In this document: one piece after another, positions 25,142 through 33,698 of the stretch
Layout of the letters: each line of letters begins with the position of its first letter
Numbering within the stretch: position 1 is the first letter of the stretch
Source of the DNA: Clostridia bacterium
GTDB lineage: Bacteria > Bacillota > Clostridia > Lachnospirales > Anaerotignaceae
Assembly: GCA_022651385.1 (NCBI GenBank)
Contig: JALCQR010000007.1
Location: 1-64,000 of the forward strand
DNA: 64,000 bases
Direction of reading: 5' to 3'
Position numbers and translations under genes: made by a program
Notes under the pieces: model-generated
The model's database searches: none
Seen by the model: only the letters and a program-made list of their open reading frames with translations
Told to the model about the DNA's origin: nothing

Positions 25142-26152
25142 ATGCTTAAAAAGAAAGGACGTTCTACAGCGGTTTTCGACAATGTAAACGTAATATCGTC
25201 TGCATCATTTGGCGGTAAAAAAGAAAGTGAAGGACCTTTGGGAAAATATATCGATTTTACAACCGAAGATGCAATGTACGGCGAAAAAAGCTGGGAAAAA
25301 GCCGAAATTAAATTTTTCAGAGAGGCAAGCAAGCTTGCGATAACAAAAGCTGACATATCTCAAAGTGATGTGGATTATGCTTTTGCCGGTGACCTTTTGA
25401 ATCAATGCGGAGCTTCCGCATACGGAATGAGAGACTTAGATATACCGTTTTTTGGAATATACGGAGCTTGTTCAACATTTGGTGAATCTCTAAGTTTAGG
25501 CGCAATGGCGATTGATGGAAAATTTGCAGAAAACGTACTTTGTACGGCAGGAAGTCATTTCTGTGCAGCAGAAAAACAATTCAGATTTCCTCTTGAGCTC
25601 GGCACTCAGCGTCCGCCATCAGCTACATGGACAGTTACAGGAGCCGGCTCATGTATTCTTTCTTCAAATGGAAACGGACCGCGAATAACGGAAGTTACAA
25701 CAGGAAAAGTTGTTGACATGGGTGTAAAAGATGCCGCAAATATGGGAGCCGCCATGGCGCCGGCAGCTGCCGAGGCAATTTATTCGCATTTTCTTGACAC
25801 AGGAAGAAAAACAAACTACTATGATTGTGTAGCAACCGGTGATCTCGGCGAGGTTGGCAGAGAGCTTCTCAAACATCTTCTTGCTGAAAAAGGCTTATAT
25901 TTTGAAAATAATCTTACAGACTGTGGAATAGAAATGTTTGATAAAGAATCTCAGGATACTCACTGCGGAGGAAGCGGCTGCGCATGTTCCGCCGTTGCTT
26001 TTTGTGCATATTTTTATAAAATGCTGTGCGAGGGCAAAATTAAAAAAATGCTTCTTATTCCTACAGGTGCTTTGATGAACACAACCGCATCACAGCAGGG
26101 CGAGAGCATACCTTCTATAGCACATGCAATTGCTTTTGAAGCGAGGTGTTGA
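25142..26152 (+). CDS. spoVAD: stage V sporulation protein AD
   Basis: A 336-residue soluble thiolase-fold protein. Family landmarks are YAFAGDLLNQCGASAYGMRD, the conserved GIYGACSTFGESLSLGAM segment, RPPSATWTVTGAGS and DTHCGGSGCACSAV. SpoVAD binds dipicolinic acid and is required with SpoVAC and SpoVAE for its uptake into the developing spore. It begins six bases after spoVAC with GGGGTGA as ribosome site, and its TGA is followed within three bases by the spoVAE start, so the three genes are translated as a tight operon. Confidence 0.95.
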   Translation: MLKKKGRSTAVFDNVNVISSASFGGKKESEGPLGKYIDFTTEDAMYGEKSWEKAEIKFFREASKLAITKADISQSDVDYAFAGDLLNQCGASAYGMRDLDIPFFGIYGACSTFGESLSLGAMAIDGKFAENVLCTAGSHFCAAEKQFRFPLELGTQRPPSATWTVTGAGSCILSSNGNGPRITEVTTGKVVDMGVKDAANMGAAMAPAAAEAIYSHFLDTGRKTNYYDCVATGDLGEVGRELLKHLLAEKGLYFENNLTDCGIEMFDKESQDTHCGGSGCACSAVAFCAYFYKMLCEGKIKKMLLIPTGALMNTTASQQGESIPSIAHAIAFEARC

Positions 26153-26154
26153 AC

Positions 26155-26511
26155 TTGGATTATGTTAAAGCATTTGTAACAGGCGGGGCAATATGTGTAA
26201 TCGGTCAAATTTTAATTGACAAGACAAAACTGACATCAGCAAGGATATTAGTTCTGTTTGTAGTAGTAGGATGTATATTGGGCGCTTTAGGCATATATGA
26301 AAAAGTATATAATTTTGGCGGAGCAGGAGCTTCTGTACCGCTTTCTGGTTTTGGCTATCTTTTGTCGAAAGGTGTGTATGAAGAAACTGAAAAAAACGGC
26401 ATTTTGGGTATATTTACCGGCGGACTAAAGGCATGCTCAGGAGGAGTGTCTGTAGCTGTGCTTTTTTCAATGCTTGCTGCGCTCATTTTTGAGCCAAAGG
26501 ACAAGAAGTAA
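26155..26511 (+). CDS. spoVAE: stage V sporulation protein AE
   Basis: A 118-residue membrane protein with about four hydrophobic segments and the SpoVAE core AFVTGGAICVIGQILIDKTKLTSARIL. It is part of the dipicolinic-acid channel in the spore inner membrane. The start is probably TTG 26155, because GAGGTG (26143-26148, inside the end of spoVAD) is six bases upstream. This makes translation coupled to spoVAD. Earlier GTG/TTG codons at 26146 and 26149 overlap the ribosome site. Confidence 0.92.
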   Translation: MDYVKAFVTGGAICVIGQILIDKTKLTSARILVLFVVVGCILGALGIYEKVYNFGGAGASVPLSGFGYLLSKGVYEETEKNGILGIFTGGLKACSGGVSVAVLFSMLAALIFEPKDKK

Positions 26512-26513
26512 AT

Positions 26514-27011
26514 ATGAAAGCTATTTTTTCAAAATATGAGATAAATGATGAATCAAAATTAACAAAAGAATATTTGGAATGTGTGAATGATATTTTGGAA
26601 AACGAGACATATATGAAACTTCAGGATGTATACCAGCATCACTATACATCACGGTATCAGCACTGTGTAAACGTATCATATTACAGTTTTGTTTTCTGCC
26701 GCTTTGTGCATTTTGACAAACGCTCTGCTGCAAGGGCAGGGCTTTTACATGATTTTTATTTTTATGATTGGCACAGGCCTCTTAAAATTAGAAAAAACCA
26801 TATATTATGGCATCCGCTTGTAGCATATGACAACGCAAGAAAACAATTTGATGTAAACAATATCGAGGAAGATGCCATAAAAAGACATATGTGGCCGGGT
26901 ACACCTCTTTTGCCCAAATATAAAGAAGGCGTAGTGGTTTCAATTGCGGATAAATTTTGCGCTACAATGGAGTTTTTTGCCGGTTTTGGTGAAAGGATTA
27001 AAAACAAATAA
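26514..27011 (+). CDS. HD-domain phosphohydrolase-like protein
   Basis: A 165-residue soluble protein with the HD-superfamily metal residues in order: H50 (RYQHCVNVSYYS), H79-D80 (AGLLHDFYFYDW) and D146 (VSIADKFCA). HD proteins of this small type hydrolyse nucleotides or other phosphomonoesters; the substrate is unknown. The gene starts two bases after spoVAE and reads as the last gene of the spoVA operon. Only a weak AAAGGA about 14 bases upstream serves as ribosome site, so translation may depend on the upstream genes. A sporulation link is inferred only from position. Confidence 0.72.
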   Translation: MKAIFSKYEINDESKLTKEYLECVNDILENETYMKLQDVYQHHYTSRYQHCVNVSYYSFVFCRFVHFDKRSAARAGLLHDFYFYDWHRPLKIRKNHILWHPLVAYDNARKQFDVNNIEEDAIKRHMWPGTPLLPKYKEGVVVSIADKFCATMEFFAGFGERIKNK

Positions 27012-27028
27012 AAATTAAATAGCATTAA

Positions 27029-27078
27029 AAAAACACCCTGTCTGTAATAATGCAATTTTTTAGACAGAGTGTTTTTTT
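27029..27078. terminator. bidirectional terminator between the spoVA operon and the PBP gene
   Basis: AAAAACACCCTGTCT (27029-27043) pairs with AGACAGAGTGTTTTT (27062-27076) with one mismatch, with U runs on both strands. Confidence 0.85.
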
Positions 27079-27080
27079 AT

Positions 27081-29843
27081 TTACTGACCGAAAATACTGC
27101 CGGAATTAGGTGCTGTAGGTTCATCTGGTTCTGTAGTGTTTTCAGGTGGCTGTTTTGTTTGAGTATCTTTGTTTTTGTCTGTATTTGTATCTTTGTCGTT
27201 TTTCTTACTGTCATTATTTTTATTGTCTTTGTCATTAATATTGGTTTCTTCATCAGACGGCACATCGTCCGATTCATCATGTGATGATAATATGCCGCCG
27301 TCTTCAGCCTCGTTATCATCATCTTCATCTTTTTTAACGCTGTTACCGTTATGATGTTCGTTGCATGTCTCGTGAAGATTTATTAACAGCTTGCCTTTCG
27401 GTGCTTCGCTTGGCTCATTTAATATATTGTTATTTTCATCGGTTGCAAGCACGACATCCATTGGCGAGTCGCATCCGTCGCCGGCAAGTTTTCCTGTTAC
27501 GGAACATACTTTATATGTCTTGAGCGAGTAATCTCCTGATAGAATATCTTTTCCGGAGTAACCCGAGGCACATAAATCATTAGTTATTGTATTTCCATAA
27601 TAATCCATTTCATGTGGGGAAGTACCGTTAGAAACAGCGTATAACTTCTTATAAACTATACCGTCGGGTTTATCGAAATCTTTTTTCTTAAGTCCCTGAT
27701 GTATTTTTTCCATTACGTCTTTCCAAAGAAGAAGGTGATAGCTTTTATCATAAACTATTTTCTTTGGGTTATCGTATCCCATCCAAATTCCAGCACAATA
27801 GTATGGAGTATAACCTGCAAAACACAAATCTTTATCATCTGTAGTAGTACCTGTTTTTCCGGACTCAGGCATACTTATTGAAGAGAATTTAGCAAGTTTG
27901 CCTGTACCTGATGAAATTACGTCTTTCATCATATCTGTAAGCATATATGCTGTTGTTGCTTTTAAAACACGTTTTGACTCTAAATTAGTGTTATCTATCA
28001 ATACATTGCCGTCATGGTCAAGAACTTTTGTATAAAATATCGGTTTATTATATACACCGCCGTTTGCTATTGTAGCATATGCAGCAGTAAGCTCGAGAAC
28101 GGATACACCGTTTGTAAGTCCGCCAAGAGCAATTGCCGGAACACGGTCACTTTGTCCGTTATCATTTGTTTCTGTCTGCAATGAAGTAAAACCAAAGTTT
28201 AGAAGATAATCAATAGATGTGTCAACTCCAACCATTGTAATTACTTTTGCTGCAAGTATATTCATAGAGTCTCTAATACCGTCTCGAACAGTGCATGTAC
28301 CGCGGTAACCTGTAGAGTACCAGTTTTTAGGTTTCCATCCATTATAGTCAAACGGTTCATCTTCTATACATGTGCCCGGCATTAAAACATCTTTGTCAAT
28401 TGCCGGCGCATATGAAGCGAGTACCTTAAAGCAAGAACCTGGCTGTCTGTAAGCTTGAGTTGCACGGTTAAATACTAAATCTCCTGTTTTTTCACGTCCG
28501 CCAACTACAGCTTTTACCTGTCCGTTATGCTGGTCCATTATAACCATTGCTGCCTGAAGTGATTTTGACACTGTAAGATTATCAAGGACCATAGAGTTAG
28601 AGGAATTAAGCACCTCATCTCTTACCGATTGAGCAAATTCCTGTGCTTCTGTATAATTTGACACTACTTTTTCACGGTATATATTTTGCTGCTTTTTGGT
28701 TTGATTATCCATAACCGTAATCGTATAGGCAGCAGTTTGTGTGTTGCATTTCGGAGGGAAAAGCGAATCATTACTGAATGATTTTTCCATTATGTTTTGC
28801 ATTGATGTATCTTCAGTTGTATATATTTGAAGTCCTCCGCTGTAAATATCGTTATATGCCTGCTGCTTCGACATGCCTTTTTCGTCCATAAGTTGCTGAG
28901 CAAGAGACACTATAACTGAATCCACAAAATAACTATGTGATGCCTCTTGATTTTTGTCGGTCTGGTTTTCACCCACAACTTCGGAGGTTATATCCTCAGA
29001 CATAGCCTGATCATACTCACTTTGGGAAACATATCCAAGCTGAAGCATTTTTGCAAGTACGGTATGTTCTCTTTCAACATTGTTTTCAGGATGAGAAACA
29101 GGTGAATATGCCGATGGATTCTTTGTAATACCGGCAATTGAAGCACACTGAGCAAGAGAAAGCTCACTTACGTCTTTTCCGTAATAATATTTAGCCGCTG
29201 CTTGTACACCGTTTAATCCGTGATTAAGAGAAATAGTGTTAAGATACAGTTCAAGGATATATTGTTTTGCCAATTGTTTTGAACCAAGCTTTTTGGTTAA
29301 TTCTTTTTCAAAATTTACTGCAAGATATTGTTCCTGCAGTTTACGGCTAATCTTTTTTTCTGATGTGAGCACTTCATTTTTCATTAGCTGCTGCGTAATT
29401 GTGCTTGCGCCCTGAGAAAAATCTCTTGTCTTAATATCAACAACTATCGCACGCAGCATGCCTTTAAAATCTATGCCATTATGTTCATAGAATCTCTCAT
29501 CTTCAATTGATATTACTGCATTTTGAAGATTTTCCGGTATTTGGGAAAGCTTGACATATTCACGGTTTTCCTCTCCGTGGAGAGTATCTATTTCTTTTCC
29601 GTTGCTATCATATAATATTGACGTAAACGATTCCGGCGTGGCGTCAATTGTACTGATTTCCGGTGCATTTTCAATTATGCCTGTAAATGCTCCTAAAAAT
29701 GCGCCTCCAACTATAAAACAACCGACCACAGCTATGACGATTATTATACGAAGAAGTATTATGCCGAAAGTGGTTTTCTTTTTGTGCCGCCGTTTACGCC
29801 TTTGATTTTTGTTTCTCTGACTGGCATCCTGAGAATAATTCAT
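27081..29843 (-). CDS. class A penicillin-binding protein (PBP1A-type)
   Basis: A 920-residue bifunctional peptidoglycan synthase. A basic cytoplasmic N-terminus and one membrane helix (about 27-55) are followed by a GT51 glycosyltransferase with EDERFYEHNGID (catalytic Glu about 114-116) and STITQQLMKN. The transpeptidase domain has SxxK at S470-CFK, SMN at 525-527 and KTG at 662-664. The last 80 or so residues are low complexity, rich in Asp, Asn, Lys and Thr, and may extend into the wall. It polymerises and cross-links peptidoglycan outside the membrane. AGGAGG precedes ATG 29843. It is a single-gene unit on the minus strand. Confidence 0.95.
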   Translation of the reverse strand: MNYSQDASQRNKNQRRKRRHKKKTTFGIILLRIIIVIAVVGCFIVGGAFLGAFTGIIENAPEISTIDATPESFTSILYDSNGKEIDTLHGEENREYVKLSQIPENLQNAVISIEDERFYEHNGIDFKGMLRAIVVDIKTRDFSQGASTITQQLMKNEVLTSEKKISRKLQEQYLAVNFEKELTKKLGSKQLAKQYILELYLNTISLNHGLNGVQAAAKYYYGKDVSELSLAQCASIAGITKNPSAYSPVSHPENNVEREHTVLAKMLQLGYVSQSEYDQAMSEDITSEVVGENQTDKNQEASHSYFVDSVIVSLAQQLMDEKGMSKQQAYNDIYSGGLQIYTTEDTSMQNIMEKSFSNDSLFPPKCNTQTAAYTITVMDNQTKKQQNIYREKVVSNYTEAQEFAQSVRDEVLNSSNSMVLDNLTVSKSLQAAMVIMDQHNGQVKAVVGGREKTGDLVFNRATQAYRQPGSCFKVLASYAPAIDKDVLMPGTCIEDEPFDYNGWKPKNWYSTGYRGTCTVRDGIRDSMNILAAKVITMVGVDTSIDYLLNFGFTSLQTETNDNGQSDRVPAIALGGLTNGVSVLELTAAYATIANGGVYNKPIFYTKVLDHDGNVLIDNTNLESKRVLKATTAYMLTDMMKDVISSGTGKLAKFSSISMPESGKTGTTTDDKDLCFAGYTPYYCAGIWMGYDNPKKIVYDKSYHLLLWKDVMEKIHQGLKKKDFDKPDGIVYKKLYAVSNGTSPHEMDYYGNTITNDLCASGYSGKDILSGDYSLKTYKVCSVTGKLAGDGCDSPMDVVLATDENNNILNEPSEAPKGKLLINLHETCNEHHNGNSVKKDEDDDNEAEDGGILSSHDESDDVPSDEETNINDKDNKNNDSKKNDKDTNTDKNKDTQTKQPPENTTEPDEPTAPNSGSIFGQ

Positions 29844-29980
29844 AGTATGCCTCCTTTCTAAAAAAGAATTATAGCAGAATCTTTAATTTTAATAAAGTAC
29901 ATTATTGTAATTTATTGTTTAATGTCATTTTTATGTAATAATTTCATACCGCTTTTGTGCTAATTTAAAATCATAAATAT

Positions 29981-30009
29981 TTGACAAAACATATAACTTA
30001 TTATATGTA
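29981..30009 (+). promoter_or_regulatory. possible promoter of the yunB-like gene
   Basis: TTGACA (29981-29986), 17-base spacer, TATGTA (30004-30009). YunB is sigma-E controlled in Bacillus, but I found no convincing sigma-E pair here. Confidence 0.45.
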
Positions 30010-30056
30010 ATTATTTATATTTCAAAATGATTTTCGGGAGGTTTGCAGAGATTAAC

Positions 30057-30671
30057 ATGAAACTTAAAAAAAAATTCAAAATTTTCTTTGTTCTGTTTAT
30101 ATTGACAGCGTTTTCTGTTATAATACTCTATGGAATGGAAAAAAATTTAATGCCGGTGCTTATTGACATTTCTTCAATAAAAGCAAAAAAAGTTGCCGAC
30201 AGTGCAATAGACTCAGCTGTAAGAAGCTCTCTGGCAGACCTAAACATAAAATCTACAGACTTTTTTACAACTGATAAAAAAACAGATACTGTTGCAACAA
30301 ATACCGTGCTAATTAATAATTTCTGTTCTCATGTAAGCAGCGTTATTGATGCTGAACTTGCTGAGGAAGTACATCAAGCCATAAGCGTGCCTATCGGTGC
30401 TGCAACCGGCTCCGACTTCTTATCGTTGTATGGTCCGAGAGTCAGGTTTACATTGATAAATTTTGGCGATTCCATTGTCGATTATGAAACATCGTTTGAA
30501 TCGGCAGGAATAAATATGCTGAATTATAAAGTATGGCTGAACATAGAAACATATATGGAACTTGTTAATCCTCTTAGAAGCAAGTACATAACAACTACAA
30601 GAAAAGTAATGATTATTGATACTGTAATTAAGGGCAACATTCCTAATACTTATTTTAAAGTAGACCGCTAA
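30057..30671 (+). CDS. yunB: sporulation protein YunB family
   Basis: A 204-residue protein with an N-terminal membrane anchor (KIFFVLFILTAFSVIILYG) and an extracytoplasmic part. It contains the YunB pattern of a helical stretch (AKKVADSAIDSAVRSSL) and then IGAATGSDFLSLYGPRVRFTLINFGD-type sequence, where P-x-G and GS-x-LS are conserved, ending with VEL/YxxTTRKVMIIDTVIKG-type strands. It is produced in the mother cell in Bacillus; its molecular role is unknown. GGGAGG (30036-30041) is 15 bases before ATG 30057, unusually far, and the earlier in-frame ATG at 30027 has no ribosome site. Confidence 0.75.
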   Translation: MKLKKKFKIFFVLFILTAFSVIILYGMEKNLMPVLIDISSIKAKKVADSAIDSAVRSSLADLNIKSTDFFTTDKKTDTVATNTVLINNFCSHVSSVIDAELAEEVHQAISVPIGAATGSDFLSLYGPRVRFTLINFGDSIVDYETSFESAGINMLNYKVWLNIETYMELVNPLRSKYITTTRKVMIIDTVIKGNIPNTYFKVDR

Positions 30672-30805
30672 ATTATTGCTTGTTAACGCAAAAGCAAATT
30701 TAAGCAAACAAGACAAATCTACATAGAAACAAAAGAAACATAAATAATCTAAAGGAACAAAGAAGAAACACATTTTTATGCAAAATTATCAGTGAGGTAA
30801 AACAA

Positions 30806-31582
30806 GTGAACAAAATTGAAACATTGAAAAACATATTGAGCTCATATAAAAAAGTCTGTATTGCATATTCAGGAGGAACTGATTCGGATTTTTTACTCAA
30901 TATGGCTAAAAAAGTTTTAAATGAAAATGTAATAGCTATTATTGGAGACGGAAGAATGGTTGCCAGAAAGGACATTGCTGAGGCTGTGCGTCTTGCCGAA
31001 AAGGCCGGTGTAAAGTACTATGTTATAAAATGTGATGCCTTTTCTGTGGAACAATTCAGAATGAATCGCCATGACAGATGCTATTACTGCAAAAAAAATA
31101 TTATGGGCGGCATAATATCGAAAGCTAAGGAACTGGGCTTTGATGTTGTTGCCGACGGTAAAAATACTGATGACGCTAAAGTTTATCGTCCGGGTGCAAA
31201 AGCTGCCAAAGAGCTTGGGCTTGCGAGTCCTCTTTTTGAGGCTGGTTTTTCAAAAGACGAAATAAGAAAATATGCAAGTCAAATGGAACTTGAAACATGG
31301 AACAAACCTTCAAATTCATGCCTTGCCACACGATTCCCATATGATACTGAGCTTAATGAAAAACTTATGTATATGGTGGAAAAAGCGGAAGAATTAATTT
31401 CAAATTTTGGCTTAAAAGGGGCAAGAGTGCGCCTGCACGGAAACATTGCAAGAATTGAAATACAAAAGAAAGATTTTGGCAAGTTTATCGAAAATGAAAA
31501 TTTAATTGCTGAAATTAAATCTCTTGGTTTTAAGTATGTTACTCTTGACTGTGAAGGTTTTAGAAGCGGAAGTATGGAATGA
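30806..31582 (+). CDS. larE: LarE, pyridinium-dicarboxylate sulfurtransferase (nickel-pincer cofactor)
   Basis: A 258-residue PP-loop ATPase. The PP-loop is YSGGTDSDF (residues 21-29). Three cysteines are notable: C92 and C95 in DRCYYCKK, and C172 in SNSCLATRFPYD, the last at the sacrificial-Cys position of Lactobacillus LarE. A three-Cys set is the arrangement of LarE homologues proposed to use a [4Fe-4S] cluster for sulfur transfer. It activates the pyridine carboxylates and adds sulfur for the nickel-pincer cofactor of lactate racemase-type enzymes. GTG start at 30806 with GTGAGGT upstream. First of larE-larB-larC. Confidence 0.9.
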   Translation: MNKIETLKNILSSYKKVCIAYSGGTDSDFLLNMAKKVLNENVIAIIGDGRMVARKDIAEAVRLAEKAGVKYYVIKCDAFSVEQFRMNRHDRCYYCKKNIMGGIISKAKELGFDVVADGKNTDDAKVYRPGAKAAKELGLASPLFEAGFSKDEIRKYASQMELETWNKPSNSCLATRFPYDTELNEKLMYMVEKAEELISNFGLKGARVRLHGNIARIEIQKKDFGKFIENENLIAEIKSLGFKYVTLDCEGFRSGSME

Positions 31583-31598
31583 AAATGTGAGGTACAAA

Positions 31599-32354
31599 AT
31601 GGACGTTAGAAAAATACTTGAGAAATGTAAAAACGGTGAGATGTCGATTGATGAAGCTGAGGGAAAACTTAAAGTTGCGCCTTTGCAGGATATCGGCTAT
31701 GCAGTTATAGATCATCAAAGAGAAATGAGAAACGGCTGCCCTGAGGTTATTTACTGTGCCGGAAAAACAAGAGAACAAATAGTAGGCATAATAAGAAATA
31801 TGCTTGCTGCCGGCACAAAAAATATCCTCGGCACAAGAGCGGACAGAGAAAAATATGAAGCGGTAAAAAAAGAATTTGATGACGCTCAATATTTTGATGA
31901 CGCAAAAATTATTAAAATTGAGAGAGAACCTGTGGAAAAAACGGGCGGTATGATACTCGTTGTAACCGGCGGTACAAGCGACATACCCGTTGCTGAGGAA
32001 GCAGCCATTACATGTGAATATTTGGGAAACCATGTTGAAAGATGCTATGATGTAGGAGTTGCCGGTCTTCACAGATTATTATCAAAACTTGATTTGATTG
32101 TGAAAGCTGATGTTATTATCGCAGTTGCCGGAATGGAGGGTGCTCTTGCAAGCGTTGTAGGAGGGCTTACCGATAAGCCTGTAATAGCAGTGCCTACATC
32201 TGTTGGGTATGGAGCAAACTTTAAAGGACTTTCTTCTTTGCTGTGCATGCTCAACAGCTGTGCAAACGGAGTTGTCGTTACAAACATTGATAACGGGTTT
32301 GGCGCAGGATATACGGCAAACAGCATAAATAAATTGGGGGCAAAAAGACGATGA
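31599..32354 (+). CDS. larB: LarB, NaAD carboxylase/hydrolase (nickel-pincer cofactor)
   Basis: A 251-residue PurE-like protein. An N-terminal helical segment (MDVRKILEKCKNGEMSIDEAEGKL) is followed by the PurE-type domain with VVTGGTSDIPVAEEAA, CYDVGVAGLHRLL, IAVAGMEGALASVVGGL and AVPTSVGYGANFKGLSSLLCMLNSC. LarB carboxylates nicotinic acid adenine dinucleotide at C5 and cleaves the phosphoanhydride to give the biscarboxylic precursor. GTGAGGTA precedes ATG 31599; the reading frame is open further upstream, but that overlaps larE. Its stop overlaps the start of larC1 by four bases, a translational-coupling arrangement. Confidence 0.95.
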   Translation: MDVRKILEKCKNGEMSIDEAEGKLKVAPLQDIGYAVIDHQREMRNGCPEVIYCAGKTREQIVGIIRNMLAAGTKNILGTRADREKYEAVKKEFDDAQYFDDAKIIKIEREPVEKTGGMILVVTGGTSDIPVAEEAAITCEYLGNHVERCYDVGVAGLHRLLSKLDLIVKADVIIAVAGMEGALASVVGGLTDKPVIAVPTSVGYGANFKGLSSLLCMLNSCANGVVVTNIDNGFGAGYTANSINKLGAKRR

Positions 32355-33214
32355 GAACATTATATTTTGACTGTTTTTCAGGTATAAGCGGAGATATGAC
32401 AATAGGAGCTCTTCTTGACCTTGGAATTGACGGAGTAGACAAAGATACTTTTTTAAACGAGCTTTCAAAGATAAATGTTGACGGATTTAAAGTCGAGTTT
32501 TCAAGAGCTGAAAAACTTGGAATCGGTGCTCAGGATGTGGACGTAGTGCTTACAAACGGGGAGATGAAAGACGCCGGATGCGCTAATGGACTGGAACATC
32601 ACCATGATCATGATAACCACGACCATGAAGAGCATGACCATGACCATCATCATGACCACGAGGGACATTCTCACGAGCATCATCACGCACATGTACACCG
32701 CAATATTAATGATGTTACTACGATTATTGATAACAGCACTATTTCAGACGGAGCAAAAGATTTGGCAAAAAGAATATTTATGCGTGTGGCAAAAGCAGAA
32801 TCCAAAGTTCACGGCAAACCTCTTGAGGAAGTGCATTTCCACGAGGTAGGAGCTCTTGACTCAATTGTCGATATCATTGGGACAGCTATACTTATTGATA
32901 TGATTAAGCCTGACAGAATATGCTCGTCCGTTGTAAATGACGGATACGGCTTTATACTTTGCCAGCATGGACATATGCCGGTTCCTGTACCGGCAACGGC
33001 AGAGATATATGCTGATTCAAATATAAAATATCGTCAGGTTGATGTAAAAAATGAAATGGTTACACCTACGGGAGCTGCGATTATCGCTGAGCTTTCCGAC
33101 AGTTTTGGAATGTGCCCGGCTATGAATGTGGTCAAAACAGGCTACGGTGCCGGAAAACGTGATTTTGCCATACCTAATGTTTTAAGAGTAATTCTTGGCG
33201 AAACAGAGGAGTGA
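32351..33214 (+). CDS. larC: LarC N-terminal part (LarC1), nickel insertion
   Basis: 287 residues corresponding to the N-terminal part of LarC, the CTP-dependent nickel insertase. It opens with TLYFDCFSGISGDMTIGALLDLG and has a histidine-rich stretch at about 78-116 (more than 15 His, with Asp/Glu), a likely nickel store. FHEVGALDSIVDIIGTAI, NDGYGFILCQHGHMPVPVPAT and VTPTGAAI follow. The frame ends with TGA at 33212-33214, while the C-terminal part continues in the -1 frame. In Lactobacillus plantarum LarC is made whole by ribosomal frameshifting between larC1 and larC2, and a similar arrangement seems likely here. Confidence 0.92.
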   Translation: MRTLYFDCFSGISGDMTIGALLDLGIDGVDKDTFLNELSKINVDGFKVEFSRAEKLGIGAQDVDVVLTNGEMKDAGCANGLEHHHDHDNHDHEEHDHDHHHDHEGHSHEHHHAHVHRNINDVTTIIDNSTISDGAKDLAKRIFMRVAKAESKVHGKPLEEVHFHEVGALDSIVDIIGTAILIDMIKPDRICSSVVNDGYGFILCQHGHMPVPVPATAEIYADSNIKYRQVDVKNEMVTPTGAAIIAELSDSFGMCPAMNVVKTGYGAGKRDFAIPNVLRVILGETEE

Positions 33215-33657
33215 CAGTAATTAGCAAATACAGTGACGAAATACTTGTACTTGAAACAAATATTGATGACAGCTCTGGAGAAATGCTTGGTTTTGTTCTT
33301 GAAAGACTTTTTAAAGAGGGAGCAAAAGATGCGTTTTTTACTTCTATATACATGAAAAAAAACAGACCTGCTTATAAGCTAACCGTTTTATGCGATAAAA
33401 GCAAAAAAGAGGCTATGGAAAATATTATATTTGAGGAGACTACTGCTATAGGAATACGATACAGACTTGAAAAAAGGACATGCCTTGACCGATGTTTAGA
33501 TGAGTTTGATACGTGTTACGGGAAAATAAAAGTCAAATGTGTCGAAACAAACAAGGGACTTAAGGTATATCCTGAATACGAAAGCGCGCGTCATGCCGCA
33601 GAGAAATTTTCCGTTCCTCTTTCATATGTATATCAGGCTGTTAAAAACTATAAGTGA
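33211..33657 (+). CDS. larC: LarC C-terminal part (LarC2), in the -1 frame
   Basis: 148 residues matching the C-terminal LarC domain: LETNIDDSSGEMLGFVLERLFKEGAKDAFFTSIYMKKNRPAYKL-type sequence and EETTAIGIRYRLEKRTCL. The frame is open back to 33178 and could start with GTG 33211, whose G is four bases before the end of larC1. Its AGAGGA ribosome site would be adjacent to that GTG with almost no spacing, so independent initiation looks poor. Expression as a -1 frameshift product with larC1 is the better explanation. No canonical X-XXY-YYZ heptamer was found in the 33178-33214 overlap. Confidence 0.85.
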   Translation: MTVISKYSDEILVLETNIDDSSGEMLGFVLERLFKEGAKDAFFTSIYMKKNRPAYKLTVLCDKSKKEAMENIIFEETTAIGIRYRLEKRTCLDRCLDEFDTCYGKIKVKCVETNKGLKVYPEYESARHAAEKFSVPLSYVYQAVKNYK

Positions 33658-33698
33658 AATGCAATTGAATAAATACCCAGAACCGATTGGGCTTGGTA

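Noticed and set aside
32501-32849. Open frames on both strands across the His-rich part of larC1
   Set aside because: They are by-products of the repetitive CAT/GAC codons and have no ribosome sites or family features.
33178-33214. Canonical -1 slippery heptamer in larC
   Set aside because: I checked the overlap codon by codon and none fits X-XXY-YYZ in the zero frame; frameshifting is kept only as a likely explanation from context.
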